A stretch of 64,000 nucleotides of DNA. It comes from Glutamicibacter ardleyensis (GTDB lineage: Bacteria > Actinomycetota > Actinomycetes > Actinomycetales > Micrococcaceae). Location: positions 434,001 through 498,000 of the forward strand of contig NZ_BMKX01000001.1 in assembly GCF_014644555.1 (NCBI RefSeq), read 5' to 3'. The notes beneath the pieces are model-generated. The model saw only the letters and a list, made by a program, of their open reading frames with translations. It did not search any database and had not been told where the DNA came from. Position 1 is the first letter of the stretch. Every line of letters starts with the position of its first letter. The position numbers and the translations under genes were made by a program. Shown piece by piece: positions 9,596 through 19,366 of this stretch.

Positions 9596-9953
9596 GAATG
9601 TCAGTCCTTCGTGGTTGGTGTTCGCTGATAAATCGAGCTTAGAAGCCGCATGTTTCGCCCGATACCAATCGTGATTGCTAGTGGGTAAAGCATCGCTAAC
9701 AACAAATATGAGCACCGTGAATTCATTTTTCTTCCGGCATTCCGCCGGTTTTTCCTAATCTTTTCGCATCACCGAATCGATTTCCCGGCCGAATGATTCG
9801 ATTATGTTTCGGCAGCTTCACTAGGCCGCTGGTCCACGGTGGAGAGAATTGCTCCGGCCGAAACACGGGTGTAATTGCGGCGCAAAACGTACTTTCTACA
9901 GTGGACTCATCAGCCTGAAACTCACCGTTTCCCAGCGAAAGTCGAAATAGATC

Positions 9954-12569
9954 ATGGGTACACCACGCACTGCACGCAATGTCCTGGTTATCGGCGGCGG
10001 CCCCGCAGCTCACCGTTTCACCGAAGCGCTGGCCAGCCGCGCACCGCAGGACTTGAGCATCACAGTTTTAACCGAAGAAACCCACCTTCCCTACGACCGC
10101 GTGGCACTCTCCCAGGCGCTGACCAACCCCGGGGTCGATCTCACCCTCGGCGACCCGAAGCTCTGGGAAGCAGCACATGTCACCTTGGAAACCAATGCCA
10201 AGGCCATCGCTATCGACAGCGTGAAGCGCACGGTGTCGACCGCGGATGGACGCACCTTCGACTATGACGACTTGGTGCTTGCCACCGGATCCAATGCAGC
10301 CACGTTGCCAATCACCGGCAACGAGCACACCTTCGTGTACCGCACGCTGGAAGATGTCTGGTCCATCGCCGAAAAGGTCAAGGAACTGAAGACCACGTTG
10401 GGCCGCACCCCGGTGGTCGCTACCATCGGTGGCGGCCTGCTCGGGTTGGAAGCCGCCGCAGGCGCCCAAGCGCTGGGGGCAGAAGCGGTAGTCATTGACG
10501 GCGGCAAATGGTTGATGGGCACCCAGTTGGATGAAGGTGCTGGCCAGGCCATGGGCCGGTTGATCGAGCAGACCGGATTCACGGTGCACAACGGAGTCTT
10601 CCCGAAGGAAATCATCACCCTCCAGGAGCTTGGCGGCACGGCTGTCACCGGCGTGCTGATGGCCGATGAACGCCTGATCGATGCCGACATGGTGGTTGTT
10701 TCCATCGGCGTGCGTCCGCGCGATGAGCTGATCCGCAACTACAACGCGGCACTAGATGAGGCCGGCAGTCAGGCGCCGCGCTTCGGCATGGGTCCACGCG
10801 GCGGCGTGGTTATCGACTCGCATTGCGCCACCGACATCGAGCACATCTGGGCTATCGGTGAGGTCGCGAACTACGACGGGTTCTGCATCGGCCTGGTCGC
10901 TCCGGCCAATGCCATGGCGGAAATCGTCGCCGAGCAGCTGTCCGGCGGAGACGCGCAATTCGCCGGTTTCGACACCGCGACCAAGCTCAAGCTTTCCGGC
11001 GTGGATGTAGCCAGCTTCGGCGATGGCTTTGCCCGCGCCGAGGGCGCGCTGGAAGTGGTCTACGCGGATGCCCCGCGCGGTCTGTACCAGAAGCTGGTGG
11101 TTTCGGCCGATGCCAAGACGTTGCTGGGAGGCATTTTTGTTGGCGATGCCAGCCCTTACCAGTCGCTGCGTCCGTTGCTCGGCCGGGAACTTCCTGGCGA
11201 GCCAGGTGCCTACCTGAGTGCCCCGGGCGGCGAGGCTCCGGAGGGCGAGCTGCCCGATGATGCGGTGCTGTGTTCCTGCAATTCGGTCACCGCCGGCACC
11301 ATCCGCGATGCCGTCTCCGGTTGCGGTTGCTTCGAGGGCGCGGCTCCCGTGACCACCGTCTCCGGGCTGAAGGGCTGCACGCGGGCCGGAACCCAGTGCG
11401 GCTCATGCGTGCCCATGCTCAAAAAGCTCATGGAAGCGCAGATGCTCAAGGACGGCGCGGAAGTTTCCTCCGCGTTGTGCGAGCATATCGCCTTCTCACG
11501 CCCGGAGCTCTATGAAGCGATTCGCGTTGGCCGGTTGCAGACCTTCAGCGAGGTGATGGATCGTTTCGGCACCGGCACCGGATGCGATATCTGCAAGCCG
11601 GTCATCGCCAATATCCTCTCCTCGCAGACCAGCGTGCACCCGATGGATGCCGGCCTTGCCGGCGCGCAGGACACCAACGACCGGGTGATGGCCAATATGC
11701 AGAAGGACGGCACCTATTCGGTGGTGCCGCGCATCCCCGGTGGCGAAATCACCCCGCAGAAACTTGGCGTGATCGCCGCGGTGGCGCAGAAGTACGGCCT
11801 GTACACCAAGCTCACCGGCGGCCTGCGCATCGACATGTTCGGTGCCCGCCTGGAGCAGCTGCCCGAGATCTGGCGCGAGCTGGTGGACGCCGGGTTCGAA
11901 TCCGGCCAGGCGTACGGCAAGTCGCTGCGCAATGTGAAGACCTGCGTGGGTTCGTCCTGGTGCCGCTACGGCATGCTCGATTCCACCGCGTTGGGCATCG
12001 AGATGGAGTTGCGCTACCGCGGCCTGCGCGCACCGCACAAGCTGAAGATGGGTGTTTCGGGATGTGCCCGCGAGTGCGCCGAGGCTCGCGCCAAGGATAT
12101 TGGCGTGATCGCCACAACCGATGGCTGGAACCTGTATGTGGGTGGCAATGGCGGCGCCAACCCGGCTCACGCCCAGCTGCTCGCCAGCGGCCTGGACGAG
12201 CAGACACTGTTCAAATACATCGACCGCTACCTGATGTACTACATCCGCACCGCGGACAAGTTGCAGCGCACCGCGCATTGGCTCCAGGATCTGCAAGGCG
12301 GCCTGGAACGGGCCAAGCAGGTGGTCATCGACGATTCCCTGGGCCTGGCCGAAGAGCTGGAGGCAGCCATGGAAACGCACGTGGCCAACTACGAGGATGA
12401 ATGGGCCGCAACCTTGGCCGATCCGGACAAGCTGCGCCGTTTCCGCTCCTTCGTCAATGCGCCGGAGGTGGCGGACACCGAGCTGGAGTATGTGGCCGAG
12501 CGTGGCCAGCATCGCCCGGTTGGCCCGGTGCCGTTGGGGACAACCATTCGTGTCGGCGCGCCGCACTAG
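9954..12569 (+). CDS. nirB: Nitrite reductase (NADH) large subunit, siroheme/4Fe-4S
   Basis: 871 residues with full NirB architecture. In order: FAD motif VIGGGPAAHRFTEAL, NAD motif TIGGGLLGLEAAAG, BFD cysteines in LCSCNSVTAG and GCTRAGTQCGSC, a second Cys set in GTGCDICKP, and the sulfite/nitrite reductase half with siroheme/4Fe-4S cysteines TCVGSSWC and GVSGCARECAEARAKDIGV. It reduces nitrite to ammonia with NADH. ATG 9954 fits the family start, although the ribosome site is weak. No siroheme synthase gene lies beside it. A strong hairpin closes the gene. Confidence 0.95.
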   Translation: MGTPRTARNVLVIGGGPAAHRFTEALASRAPQDLSITVLTEETHLPYDRVALSQALTNPGVDLTLGDPKLWEAAHVTLETNAKAIAIDSVKRTVSTADGRTFDYDDLVLATGSNAATLPITGNEHTFVYRTLEDVWSIAEKVKELKTTLGRTPVVATIGGGLLGLEAAAGAQALGAEAVVIDGGKWLMGTQLDEGAGQAMGRLIEQTGFTVHNGVFPKEIITLQELGGTAVTGVLMADERLIDADMVVVSIGVRPRDELIRNYNAALDEAGSQAPRFGMGPRGGVVIDSHCATDIEHIWAIGEVANYDGFCIGLVAPANAMAEIVAEQLSGGDAQFAGFDTATKLKLSGVDVASFGDGFARAEGALEVVYADAPRGLYQKLVVSADAKTLLGGIFVGDASPYQSLRPLLGRELPGEPGAYLSAPGGEAPEGELPDDAVLCSCNSVTAGTIRDAVSGCGCFEGAAPVTTVSGLKGCTRAGTQCGSCVPMLKKLMEAQMLKDGAEVSSALCEHIAFSRPELYEAIRVGRLQTFSEVMDRFGTGTGCDICKPVIANILSSQTSVHPMDAGLAGAQDTNDRVMANMQKDGTYSVVPRIPGGEITPQKLGVIAAVAQKYGLYTKLTGGLRIDMFGARLEQLPEIWRELVDAGFESGQAYGKSLRNVKTCVGSSWCRYGMLDSTALGIEMELRYRGLRAPHKLKMGVSGCARECAEARAKDIGVIATTDGWNLYVGGNGGANPAHAQLLASGLDEQTLFKYIDRYLMYYIRTADKLQRTAHWLQDLQGGLERAKQVVIDDSLGLAEELEAAMETHVANYEDEWAATLADPDKLRRFRSFVNAPEVADTELEYVAERGQHRPVGPVPLGTTIRVGAPH

Positions 12570-12580
12570 GAAATGAAAAA

Positions 12581-12618
12581 GCCCGTGCGGCCGGCCCTCA
12601 GGGACCGGCCGCACGGGC
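12581..12618. terminator. Bidirectional terminator between nirB and aldo/keto reductase gene
   Basis: A 14-bp perfect stem (GCCCGTGCGGCCGG and its complement) with a 10-base loop. It is preceded by AAAAA on the left and followed by CGTTT on the right, between two convergent genes. Confidence 0.85.
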
Positions 12619-12632
12619 CGTTTAAACGTCGA

Positions 12633-13634
12633 TTACCAGCGTGGGTGGATGGCCGCGCGAAGCTTCGTGTCATAGAGCTCGCGTACCGAGGCGTTAAAGC
12701 CGCCGGAAATTTGCAGCGATCCGGCGGCGGCATTGGCTCGCGCCTGATCGGCGGTGCGCGCCCCGGGAATGATCGAGCTAATCCCCTCCTGGGCGGCCAA
12801 CCAGGCCAAGGCCACCTGGGCGCTGGTTGCCTCGGGCGCCTCAGCGGCGGCCAGCTGGGCGAAGTTTTTGGCCGCGTCTAACCCGGTGGCGTAGTCCACG
12901 CCGGAGAAGGTCTCGCCCACGTCGAAAGCCGAACCGTCGCGGTTAAAGTTGCGGTGATCGTTATCCGCGAACGTGGTGTTTAGCGTATAACGGTTGGTCA
13001 GCAGGCCACTGGCCAGCGGTACGCGGGCGATAATTCCCACTCCGGCCGCGCGGGCTGCGGGCAAAACTTCTTCCAGCGGCTTGTGCCTAAACGCGTTGAT
13101 GATGATCTGCACGGTGGCGATATTCGGGCGGGCGATCGCGGCCAACGCCTCGTCCACGGTTTCCACCGAGACACCGTAGTTAGCCATCCGGCCCTCGTCG
13201 ACCATCGTATCTAGCGCGTCATAAACCGCATCGGTGGAGTACACCGGGGTCGGTGGGCAGTGCAGCTGCACCAAATCTAGGGTGTCCACGCCCAGGTTGG
13301 TGCGCGAACGATCGTTCCAGGCGCGGAAGGCGTCCAGGTTGTAGGCCTCGGGAAGCTGCTCCACGCGGCGGCCCATTTTGGTGGCCACGGTGAGATGCGC
13401 CTGCGGATTGGCCTTCAACCAGCGGCCGATCAGCGCCTCGCTGCGTCCGTCGCCGTAAACATCGGCGGTGTCAAAAAAGCTGACGCCCGCGCCGTAGGCG
13501 GCGTCGAGCACCGAGAAAGCGTCGGCTTCATCCACCTCTCCCCAGTCGGCGCCCAGCTGCCAGGTGCCGAGGCCTATGACGGAAACGGTTTTATTGGTTC
13601 GTCCAAGTAGTCGTTGTTGCATAATTTCGAGCAT
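12633..13634 (-). CDS. Aldo/keto reductase
   Basis: 333 residues of the AKR TIM-barrel superfamily. Seen: VSVIGLGTWQLG at the N-terminus, FFDTADVYGDGRSEALIG containing the catalytic Asp and Tyr, VATKMGRR with the catalytic Lys, LVQLHCP with the His, and the cofactor-binding IIPGARTADQARANAAA near the C-terminus. It should be a soluble NADPH-dependent carbonyl reductase of unknown substrate. ATG 13634 or ATG 13622 (MQQRLLG, more like relatives) may be the start. It is monocistronic and convergent with nirB. Confidence 0.85.
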   Translation of the reverse strand: MLEIMQQRLLGRTNKTVSVIGLGTWQLGADWGEVDEADAFSVLDAAYGAGVSFFDTADVYGDGRSEALIGRWLKANPQAHLTVATKMGRRVEQLPEAYNLDAFRAWNDRSRTNLGVDTLDLVQLHCPPTPVYSTDAVYDALDTMVDEGRMANYGVSVETVDEALAAIARPNIATVQIIINAFRHKPLEEVLPAARAAGVGIIARVPLASGLLTNRYTLNTTFADNDHRNFNRDGSAFDVGETFSGVDYATGLDAAKNFAQLAAAEAPEATSAQVALAWLAAQEGISSIIPGARTADQARANAAAGSLQISGGFNASVRELYDTKLRAAIHPRW

Positions 13635-13724
13635 ACCGCCTAGCGCCGCGCTGACTTGTAGGTACCCCGGCGATTATGCGCCGAATGGTGCTGGAAATCA
13701 GCTGGTTGGCTCGGCTCCACCGCC

Positions 13725-14495
13725 CTAGTTATTAGCCGCGATGACGTAGAACTCGGCGCCGGTGGGATCGGCGATGACGGCCACCCGGCCAAAGTCTGAA
13801 TCCATCGGCGCACTGATTTCGGTGCCTCCGGAGGCAACCGCCGTGACTACCGCCTGGTCCACGTCGGCTACGTTGAAGTAGACCTTCCAGCCAGCCAAAC
13901 TTGGATCGTCAAAGTGCGAGATGTCCATAATTCCGGCCCGCGCCTGCTCACCGGAGCCGAGCGTTTGGTAGCGGAACTGATCGTTATCGCTGAGCACCTC
14001 TAGCTCCCAGCCAAGTGCCTGGCTATAAAACTTCGTCGAGCTTTCAAACTTTCTGGTGTGCAGTTCATGCCAGGCGGGAGTGCCCGGCTCGCCCTGGCTC
14101 TGATAGCCGGTGTGCCCGGCGAACTGCCAGAGCCCCACCCCCAGTCCCGAGGGATCTCCGATCATCGCCATCCGCCCCTGCTCGGGGACTTCGACCGGCG
14201 GCAGGTAGACCTGACCACCATGAAATTCGGCCTTGTCGGCGAGCGCTCCGATGTCATCGGCGCGCAGGTAGGTGCTCCAAACGTCCGGGTAGTCGTTGTC
14301 TGGATCGTTGCTCATGAGGCCCGCGACGGCCAGCCCATCCTTGGTCGCGGTCAGGTATCCACCGTCATTCTCCTCGTCGCCCACCTCGTAGTTCCAGCCG
14401 AAGAGCTGGGAGTAGAAGGATTTGGCGGCATCAAGATCTCTGGTGAGTAAATCGATCCAGCACGGTGCGCCGGGCGGAAAATCGGGTATGGACAT
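13725..14495 (-). CDS. Two-domain VOC (glyoxalase/bleomycin-resistance fold) protein
   Basis: 256 residues made of two tandem betaalphabetabetabeta modules, each starting with a P-W/H-E type motif: APCWIDLLTRDLDAAKSFYSQLFGW near residue 10 and PAWHELHTRKFESSTKFYSQALGW near residue 139. Both halves end in DPSGLGVGLWQ or DPTGAEFYVI. The arrangement matches actinobacterial CFP30B/27-kDa-antigen-like VOC proteins of unknown substrate. Start ATG 14495 follows AAGGGG. The true reaction cannot be told from sequence. Confidence 0.82.
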   Translation of the reverse strand: MSIPDFPPGAPCWIDLLTRDLDAAKSFYSQLFGWNYEVGDEENDGGYLTATKDGLAVAGLMSNDPDNDYPDVWSTYLRADDIGALADKAEFHGGQVYLPPVEVPEQGRMAMIGDPSGLGVGLWQFAGHTGYQSQGEPGTPAWHELHTRKFESSTKFYSQALGWELEVLSDNDQFRYQTLGSGEQARAGIMDISHFDDPSLAGWKVYFNVADVDQAVVTAVASGGTEISAPMDSDFGRVAVIADPTGAEFYVIAANN

Positions 14496-14678
14496 TTTGT
14501 CCCCTTGGTTTGCGAGTTGATTAGTGATGACAGGCTGAGTCTAAGTCTGTCCCGCGGGGTATTCAATGGGCTCTGAGCAGAATAATGATACTCAGTACCT
14601 TGATTTGGAACAAAGTGTCAGTACGCTGTTAAGGTGACCTACCTCACGCACTTGCTTGTTTTGCTTTAGGAGCCCCCA

Positions 14679-16229
14679 GTGATTCGTTCGAACTCAAACC
14701 TGACCATGTCCGTGGCCGCGCTATTGGCCGAGAGCGCGGTGCGCCATCGTGAGCTCAAAGCAATCACCGTCAATGGGCAGAGCACCAGCTACGGGCAGCT
14801 TTGGGATGAAACGCGCGCCTACGCCGGTGCCTTGCGCGAGGCGGGCATCGAAGCCGAGGATCGGGTGGCGGTACTCATTCCCAACGTCACCGATTTTGCG
14901 CGCGTTTACTATGCGATCCTTTCGCTGGGTGCGATTGTGGTCCCGGTGCATGCGTTGCTGAAGAAGCAAGAAATCGCCTATGTGCTTGATGATGCCTCGG
15001 CAAAAATGCTCATCTGCGCGGCGCCGCTGCTCGGTGAAGGCGCCGCCGGGGCGGAGCTTGCCGGGGTCCAGCTGCTCAGCGTCTTGGCACCGGAGGAGTT
15101 GAAGACCGACCGGCTCGAAGATCGGGCGGCCAAAGCCAGCCCGATCACCACCTACGTTCCGCAGCACCCAGAAAATATCGCCACCATCCTTTACACCTCC
15201 GGCACCACCGGAACACCCAAGGGTGCGTTAGGCACACACCTGGCGCTGGTAGAACAAACCAGCACGATGCTGCTGGACACCATCGATATGCGAGTGGGTG
15301 ACAAGATTTTTGGTGGGCTGCCGCTGTTCCACACCTTCGGGCAAACCGCGGTGCTCAACACCGGGATACGTGCGGGTGCCGAGATCGTGCTGTTGCCAAA
15401 ATTCACCGCGAAGGGCGCCCTAGATCTGGTGCTCGACGAAAATATCGACATCTTTTTCGGTGTGCCGACGATGTATGTGGCGCTGCTCGAGGCCGGAAAG
15501 ACGCGGACCGATAATCCCACCAAGCTTCGTTATGCGGTCTCCGGTGGGGCCGCGCTGCCGGTGGCGATACTCACCGCTTTCCAGGACCGCTTTGGTGCGC
15601 CAATCCATGAGGGCTACGGGCTGACCGAAACCTCGCCGGTGGCAGCCTTTAATCAGCTCGGACGCGAACCTCGGCCCGGAACCATCGGCACCGCTGTCTG
15701 GGGCGTGGACGTGGAGATCGCAGATCCGGGATACCCGCAGGAAATCCGGTTGTTACCCACCGGGGAGCTGGGCGAACTGGTGGTCCGCGGACATAACCTT
15801 TTCTCCGGGTATTTGAACCGTCCGGAAGCTACCGCCGAGGCAGTGGTAGACGGCTGGTTCCGCACCGGGGACCTGGGCACCAAAGACGAAGACGGTTACC
15901 TGCGCATTATGGACCGCACCAAGGATATGATCCTGCGCAACGGCTACAACGTGTACCCACGCGAGGTCGAAGAGGTGCTGGTCGGGCATCCGGAAATTTC
16001 TAACGCCGCCGTGTACGGGATCCCGCACGAGGTGCACGGCCAGGAGATCGCCGCGTCGATCACCTTGGAACCCGGCTCAACGTTGACGGCGGAAAGTATT
16101 CGCGCCTGGATCAGCGAGCAGATCGCCGCATACAAGTATCCGCGGCATATTGAGATCGTCAGCGAATTCCCGCTGGGTCCCAGCGGGAAGATCCTCAAGC
16201 GTGAGCTGGTGGCTAAGCACGGCGCCTAG
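14679..16229 (+). CDS. Acyl-CoA synthetase (long-chain fatty acid-CoA ligase family)
   Basis: 516 residues of the ANL superfamily. The AMP-binding P-loop TILYTSGTTGTPKG lies near residue 168. The GYGLTETSP motif, WFRTGDLGTKDEDGYL hinge and the C-terminal GPSGKILKREL catalytic Lys region are all present. It activates a carboxylic acid to acyl-CoA through an acyl-adenylate. GTG 14679 is preceded by TAGGAG. It converges with an enoyl-CoA hydratase gene, consistent with fatty-acid or aromatic-acid degradation. The exact chain-length specificity is not readable. Confidence 0.88.
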   Translation: MIRSNSNLTMSVAALLAESAVRHRELKAITVNGQSTSYGQLWDETRAYAGALREAGIEAEDRVAVLIPNVTDFARVYYAILSLGAIVVPVHALLKKQEIAYVLDDASAKMLICAAPLLGEGAAGAELAGVQLLSVLAPEELKTDRLEDRAAKASPITTYVPQHPENIATILYTSGTTGTPKGALGTHLALVEQTSTMLLDTIDMRVGDKIFGGLPLFHTFGQTAVLNTGIRAGAEIVLLPKFTAKGALDLVLDENIDIFFGVPTMYVALLEAGKTRTDNPTKLRYAVSGGAALPVAILTAFQDRFGAPIHEGYGLTETSPVAAFNQLGREPRPGTIGTAVWGVDVEIADPGYPQEIRLLPTGELGELVVRGHNLFSGYLNRPEATAEAVVDGWFRTGDLGTKDEDGYLRIMDRTKDMILRNGYNVYPREVEEVLVGHPEISNAAVYGIPHEVHGQEIAASITLEPGSTLTAESIRAWISEQIAAYKYPRHIEIVSEFPLGPSGKILKRELVAKHGA

Positions 16230-16239
16230 TTGGTGCCTT

Positions 16240-17049
16240 TTAGTTCTCCGGTGAGACCCAGGTAAATTCTGGACGACGTTTCGCAGCGAAGGCGGCACGG
16301 CCCTCGGCCAGGTCTTCGCTGCGAGCGTTGTGTTCCCAAAGCTGCGCCCAATAGGAGTCGGACAACGAGTCCGGGGTGCTCGCGGTACTCATGGTGATGG
16401 CCTGTTTGGTGTGCACTATGGAGAACGCGGAATTTGCGTCCATTTGGAAGATTAGCGTCGCCAGTTGGCTTTCGAGTTTCTCCTTGGGGACCACCTGCGT
16501 AAACAGGCCCCAGGCTGCGGCTTGCTCCATGGAGATTTCCGCGCCGCTAAAGAGTAGGTATTTGGCGCGGCTTGGCCCCACGGTTTGCACCAAACGCTCC
16601 ACACCCGGACGCGGGAAAACCAACCCAACCTTGGCCGGGGTGATCGCCAGCCGGGTAGTGTCCGCCGCTAACTGGATATCGCAGGCCGAAGCCAGCTGCC
16701 AGGCCCCGCCAAAACAGTTTCCCCGCACCACCGCGATGGTCGGCTTCGGACAGCTAGTGATCGCCCGATCCACCAGATCAAAATGGTTGACCAGTTCCCC
16801 GTCCACCGGCTCGTCAAAGAGCACCAGATCCATTTGGTCAATGGCGATGCCCGCGCTGAAGTTTGCCCCGGCCCCGGTGATGAGGATCGCGCGCACCTGC
16901 GGGTCAACGGATAATCCGGAAAACGCGCCGACCAGTTCAAGACACATGTCCTTGGTCAGTGCGTTGTACTGGGTGGGGTTATTCAGGGTAAGCGTGGCTA
17001 CGTGGTTAGTGATCTGCACACCGATGGTGCCGTGTTGCTGCTGACTCAT
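16240..17049 (-). CDS. Enoyl-CoA hydratase/isomerase family protein
   Basis: 269 residues of the crotonase fold. Seen: TLTLNNPTQYNALTKDMCLELVGAF, the oxyanion-hole segment GAGANFSAGIAIDQMDL, and VRGNCFGGAWQLASACDIQLAAD. The usual catalytic Glu positions of true hydratases are not clearly kept, so isomerase or other crotonase activity is possible. Start chosen at ATG 17049 behind GAGGTG; ten further upstream residues have no ribosome site. It faces the acyl-CoA ligase gene with a 10-base gap. Confidence 0.82.
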   Translation of the reverse strand: MSQQQHGTIGVQITNHVATLTLNNPTQYNALTKDMCLELVGAFSGLSVDPQVRAILITGAGANFSAGIAIDQMDLVLFDEPVDGELVNHFDLVDRAITSCPKPTIAVVRGNCFGGAWQLASACDIQLAADTTRLAITPAKVGLVFPRPGVERLVQTVGPSRAKYLLFSGAEISMEQAAAWGLFTQVVPKEKLESQLATLIFQMDANSAFSIVHTKQAITMSTASTPDSLSDSYWAQLWEHNARSEDLAEGRAAFAAKRRPEFTWVSPEN

Positions 17050-17115
17050 CAAACACCTCAAGATTTTGCTCGTGCCCAAAAGTTATTCTTGACTTCACCG
17101 TGCCACACTAAGGGG

Positions 17116-17616
17116 GTGGATGCACAGATTATTTACACCGTTATTGCCGGATTGCTGCTGATCGTTTCCGCCTTAGGCACGATTATCCCGGTCCTTCCCG
17201 GATCGCTGCTGACCATTGTGACCCTGTTGGGTTGGGGGTGGCTGCTTGGTTCGGGGGCTTCCTGGTGGGCGGCGGGGCTCGGCATGCTGATCGCCGCCTT
17301 GGGCTGGTCCGCCTCCGCGGTGCTGACCGGGCGCAAGCTCAAACAACATCAGATCCCTAAGGGCTCGATCTTCTGGGGGCTGATCGGTGCAATTGCTGGG
17401 GCGTTTATCATCCCAGTAGTGGGGTTGTTTATTGGTTTTGCGCTGGGACTGTTTATCGGTGAAGCGGCCCGGCACCGTAAATTTGCTGGGGCCCTCGCCT
17501 CGTCGTGGGCGACACTCAAAGCCATGGGGTTGGGCATCATCGTCGAATTTGGCTGCGTGTTGCTGGCCACCTCGGTGTGGGTCATCGGGCTGATCACCCA
17601 CTTCGCGACGCGTTAG
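17116..17616 (+). CDS. DUF456 small membrane protein
   Basis: About 166 residues with a DUF456 pattern: hydrophobic LLLIVSALGTIIPVLPGSLLT, a second segment over the GASWWAAGLGMLIAALG stretch, a central basic loop and a Gly-rich SIFWGLIGAIAGAFIIPVVGLFIGFALG region, then a last membrane segment. Start taken as GTG 17116 just after AAGGG; the spacing is short, so leaderless translation or a start further upstream is possible. The stop overlaps the response regulator stop by four bases (convergent). Function unknown. Confidence 0.75.
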   Translation: MDAQIIYTVIAGLLLIVSALGTIIPVLPGSLLTIVTLLGWGWLLGSGASWWAAGLGMLIAALGWSASAVLTGRKLKQHQIPKGSIFWGLIGAIAGAFIIPVVGLFIGFALGLFIGEAARHRKFAGALASSWATLKAMGLGIIVEFGCVLLATSVWVIGLITHFATR

Positions 17617-18218
17617 ATCCAGCCCTGGTCAGCGGCGATACGGGCCGCCTCAATGCGGTTGGTTGTATTGGTTTTGCCGATCGCGTTAGACAGGTGATTG
17701 CGCACGGTTCCGGCGCTCAGGTGGACCGTGGAGGCGATCTTTGACACCGGGGCACCGGTTGCGGCTAAGCCCAAAATTTCTCTTTCCCGCTCGGTCAGCG
17801 GGTTGTTCTGTGTTTCGACGCTGAGCATGGCGCGCTGCGGGTCGACCACCTTGTCCCCGGAGTAGACCCGGCGGATTGCCGCCATCAGCTCGGCAGGCGG
17901 CGAATCTTTGACGAGGAATCCGTGGGCTCCCGCTTCAAAGGCTTGGCGGAAATAGCCTGGCCGGTCGAAGGTGGTCAGGATCAGCACTTTAACCTCAGGG
18001 TGGCTGGTTTTCAGTTCGGCGGCGGTACGCAATCCGTCCTGGCGCGGCATCTGCACATCGAGTAGCGCAATATCTGCCGGCTGGGTGTCCAAGGCCGGGG
18101 CCACTTCATCTCCGTCGGCGCATTCGGCAACCACGTTGATGTCTGCTTCCAGATTTAACAGGGCAGCCAAAGCCCCGCGGACCAGGTGCTGGTCATCGGC
18201 GATGAGTACTCGAATCAC
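17613..18218 (-). CDS. NarL/FixJ-family response regulator (DesR-like)
   Basis: 201 residues: a receiver domain with acidic pair DD near residue 8, phospho-acceptor Asp in IALLDVQMPRQDG, conserved Thr (LILTTF) and Lys (FLVKDSPP), then a LuxR-type helix-turn-helix (LTEREREILGLAATGAPVSKIASTVHLS...). The GTG start overlaps the kinase stop as GTGA. It should bind DNA after phosphorylation by the kinase next door. A cluster of GTCATG palindromes in front of the ABC gene is the likely target. Confidence 0.92.
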   Translation of the reverse strand: MIRVLIADDQHLVRGALAALLNLEADINVVAECADGDEVAPALDTQPADIALLDVQMPRQDGLRTAAELKTSHPEVKVLILTTFDRPGYFRQAFEAGAHGFLVKDSPPAELMAAIRRVYSGDKVVDPQRAMLSVETQNNPLTEREREILGLAATGAPVSKIASTVHLSAGTVRNHLSNAIGKTNTTNRIEAARIAADQGWI

Positions 18219-19366
18219 CGGGCCTCCTTGGCATCAAAGACTACTTGCACGCTGGTTCCGCCCAGCCGTGATGCCCCCACTGTACAGCTGGCATCGAACT
18301 GTCGGGCGCGTTCTTGCATTCCCCTGATGCCATGTCCGGGGCTATTTCCTTGGCACCCATCCCCGTCATCGTCGATACTGACTTGGCCCGGTTCGATATG
18401 CAGCACCACCGTGCTTGCGTGCGCGTGACGCAGCACGTTGGTCACCGCTTCACGCAGGATCCACGCCACGTGCGAGCGATGCTGCAACGGGATCTGCTCG
18501 GCGGTTCCGGCTACCGTAAATTCGAGGTTGTTGTCATTGCACGCATGTTGTAGCTCGGCCAATTCAATGTCCAGATCTTGACGGTTAAGTCCTTGGACGG
18601 TGGTGCGCACCGAGTCCAAGGCATCGACCGCCAACTCGCTCAGTTGCACCAACTCGCCACGAGCCTGCAGGTACTGCTTTTCATCCATGAGCCGCAAAGC
18701 CAATTGCGCTTTCAAATTCAGCGCCGTCAACGAGTGCCCGATGCCGTCGTGAACATCCCTGGCCACGCGTTCTTGCTCGGCCACCACAAGAAAATCGGCC
18801 CGGATCCGCTCGGCGTCAGTCGAGCGGGTGATGGCGGCGACGGTAATTACGTACACCACCATCAAGACAATGTTCAGGCCAATCAGGAAAATTGCGTCCG
18901 TGAATTTCCCGAAGTACACCGGCAGCGCAAAGCAGGCCACCAGCACCGTGGCATAGGTGGTGATGGTCCATTTTTTGGTCAGCAGGAACGCGGCATAAGA
19001 GGTGATGAACGGGAACAAACCCATGACGGTTAATCCGGTCACCGGGACGCCAATGACGATGATGGCGCAGAGCATCAGGAAATACACGTGCGCTCGGCGT
19101 TGATCGGTTCCGCCTTGGCCGACGATCCACGAATATTTCGCATAAGCCCCAAGGTAAATGGCTGCGAACAACACCACCAGGCTTAGCCCAATGATTCTGG
19201 TGGGCAGCGGATAGTCTTCGACGAGCAGGTCAAGGATGGGGAAGACCAAGAAGATGATCCATACTCCGGCCACCATCCAACCCCAGCGGTCCCAGAACTT
19301 CTGCTCATCGCCGAAGTCGCAAGCCTCTTCTGGGGCTTGGTTGGTACCTTGTGCGTTTAGCTTCAC
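18215..19366 (-). CDS. DesK-type sensor histidine kinase (HisKA_3)
   Basis: 383 residues. The N-terminal half has about five to six membrane segments. It is followed by the HisKA_3 box ERVARDVHDGIGHSLTALNLKAQ with the phospho-His and an HATPase domain (ILREAVTNVLRHAHA, then DDGDG and GHGIRGMQERA). The start is GTG 19366 in a GTGA overlap with the permease stop; a longer reading to 19426 has no support. Four-gene operon order ATPase-permease-kinase-regulator resembles antibiotic- or lipid-responsive export systems such as LnrJK/LnrLMN. The stimulus is unknown. Confidence 0.9.
   Translation of the reverse strand: MKLNAQGTNQAPEEACDFGDEQKFWDRWGWMVAGVWIIFLVFPILDLLVEDYPLPTRIIGLSLVVLFAAIYLGAYAKYSWIVGQGGTDQRRAHVYFLMLCAIIVIGVPVTGLTVMGLFPFITSYAAFLLTKKWTITTYATVLVACFALPVYFGKFTDAIFLIGLNIVLMVVYVITVAAITRSTDAERIRADFLVVAEQERVARDVHDGIGHSLTALNLKAQLALRLMDEKQYLQARGELVQLSELAVDALDSVRTTVQGLNRQDLDIELAELQHACNDNNLEFTVAGTAEQIPLQHRSHVAWILREAVTNVLRHAHASTVVLHIEPGQVSIDDDGDGCQGNSPGHGIRGMQERARQFDASCTVGASRLGGTSVQVVFDAKEAR

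Noticed and set aside
9734-9753. CCGGC-ATTCC-GCCGG followed by TTTTT, a terminator-like hairpin in the nirD-nirB gap
   Set aside because: Only a 5-bp stem and it lies in a divergent promoter region with no gene to end on the plus strand; could be an attenuator but support is too thin.
11496-12614. 372-codon minus-strand frame opposite nirB
   Set aside because: Shadow of the siroheme domain of nirB; runs through the terminator.
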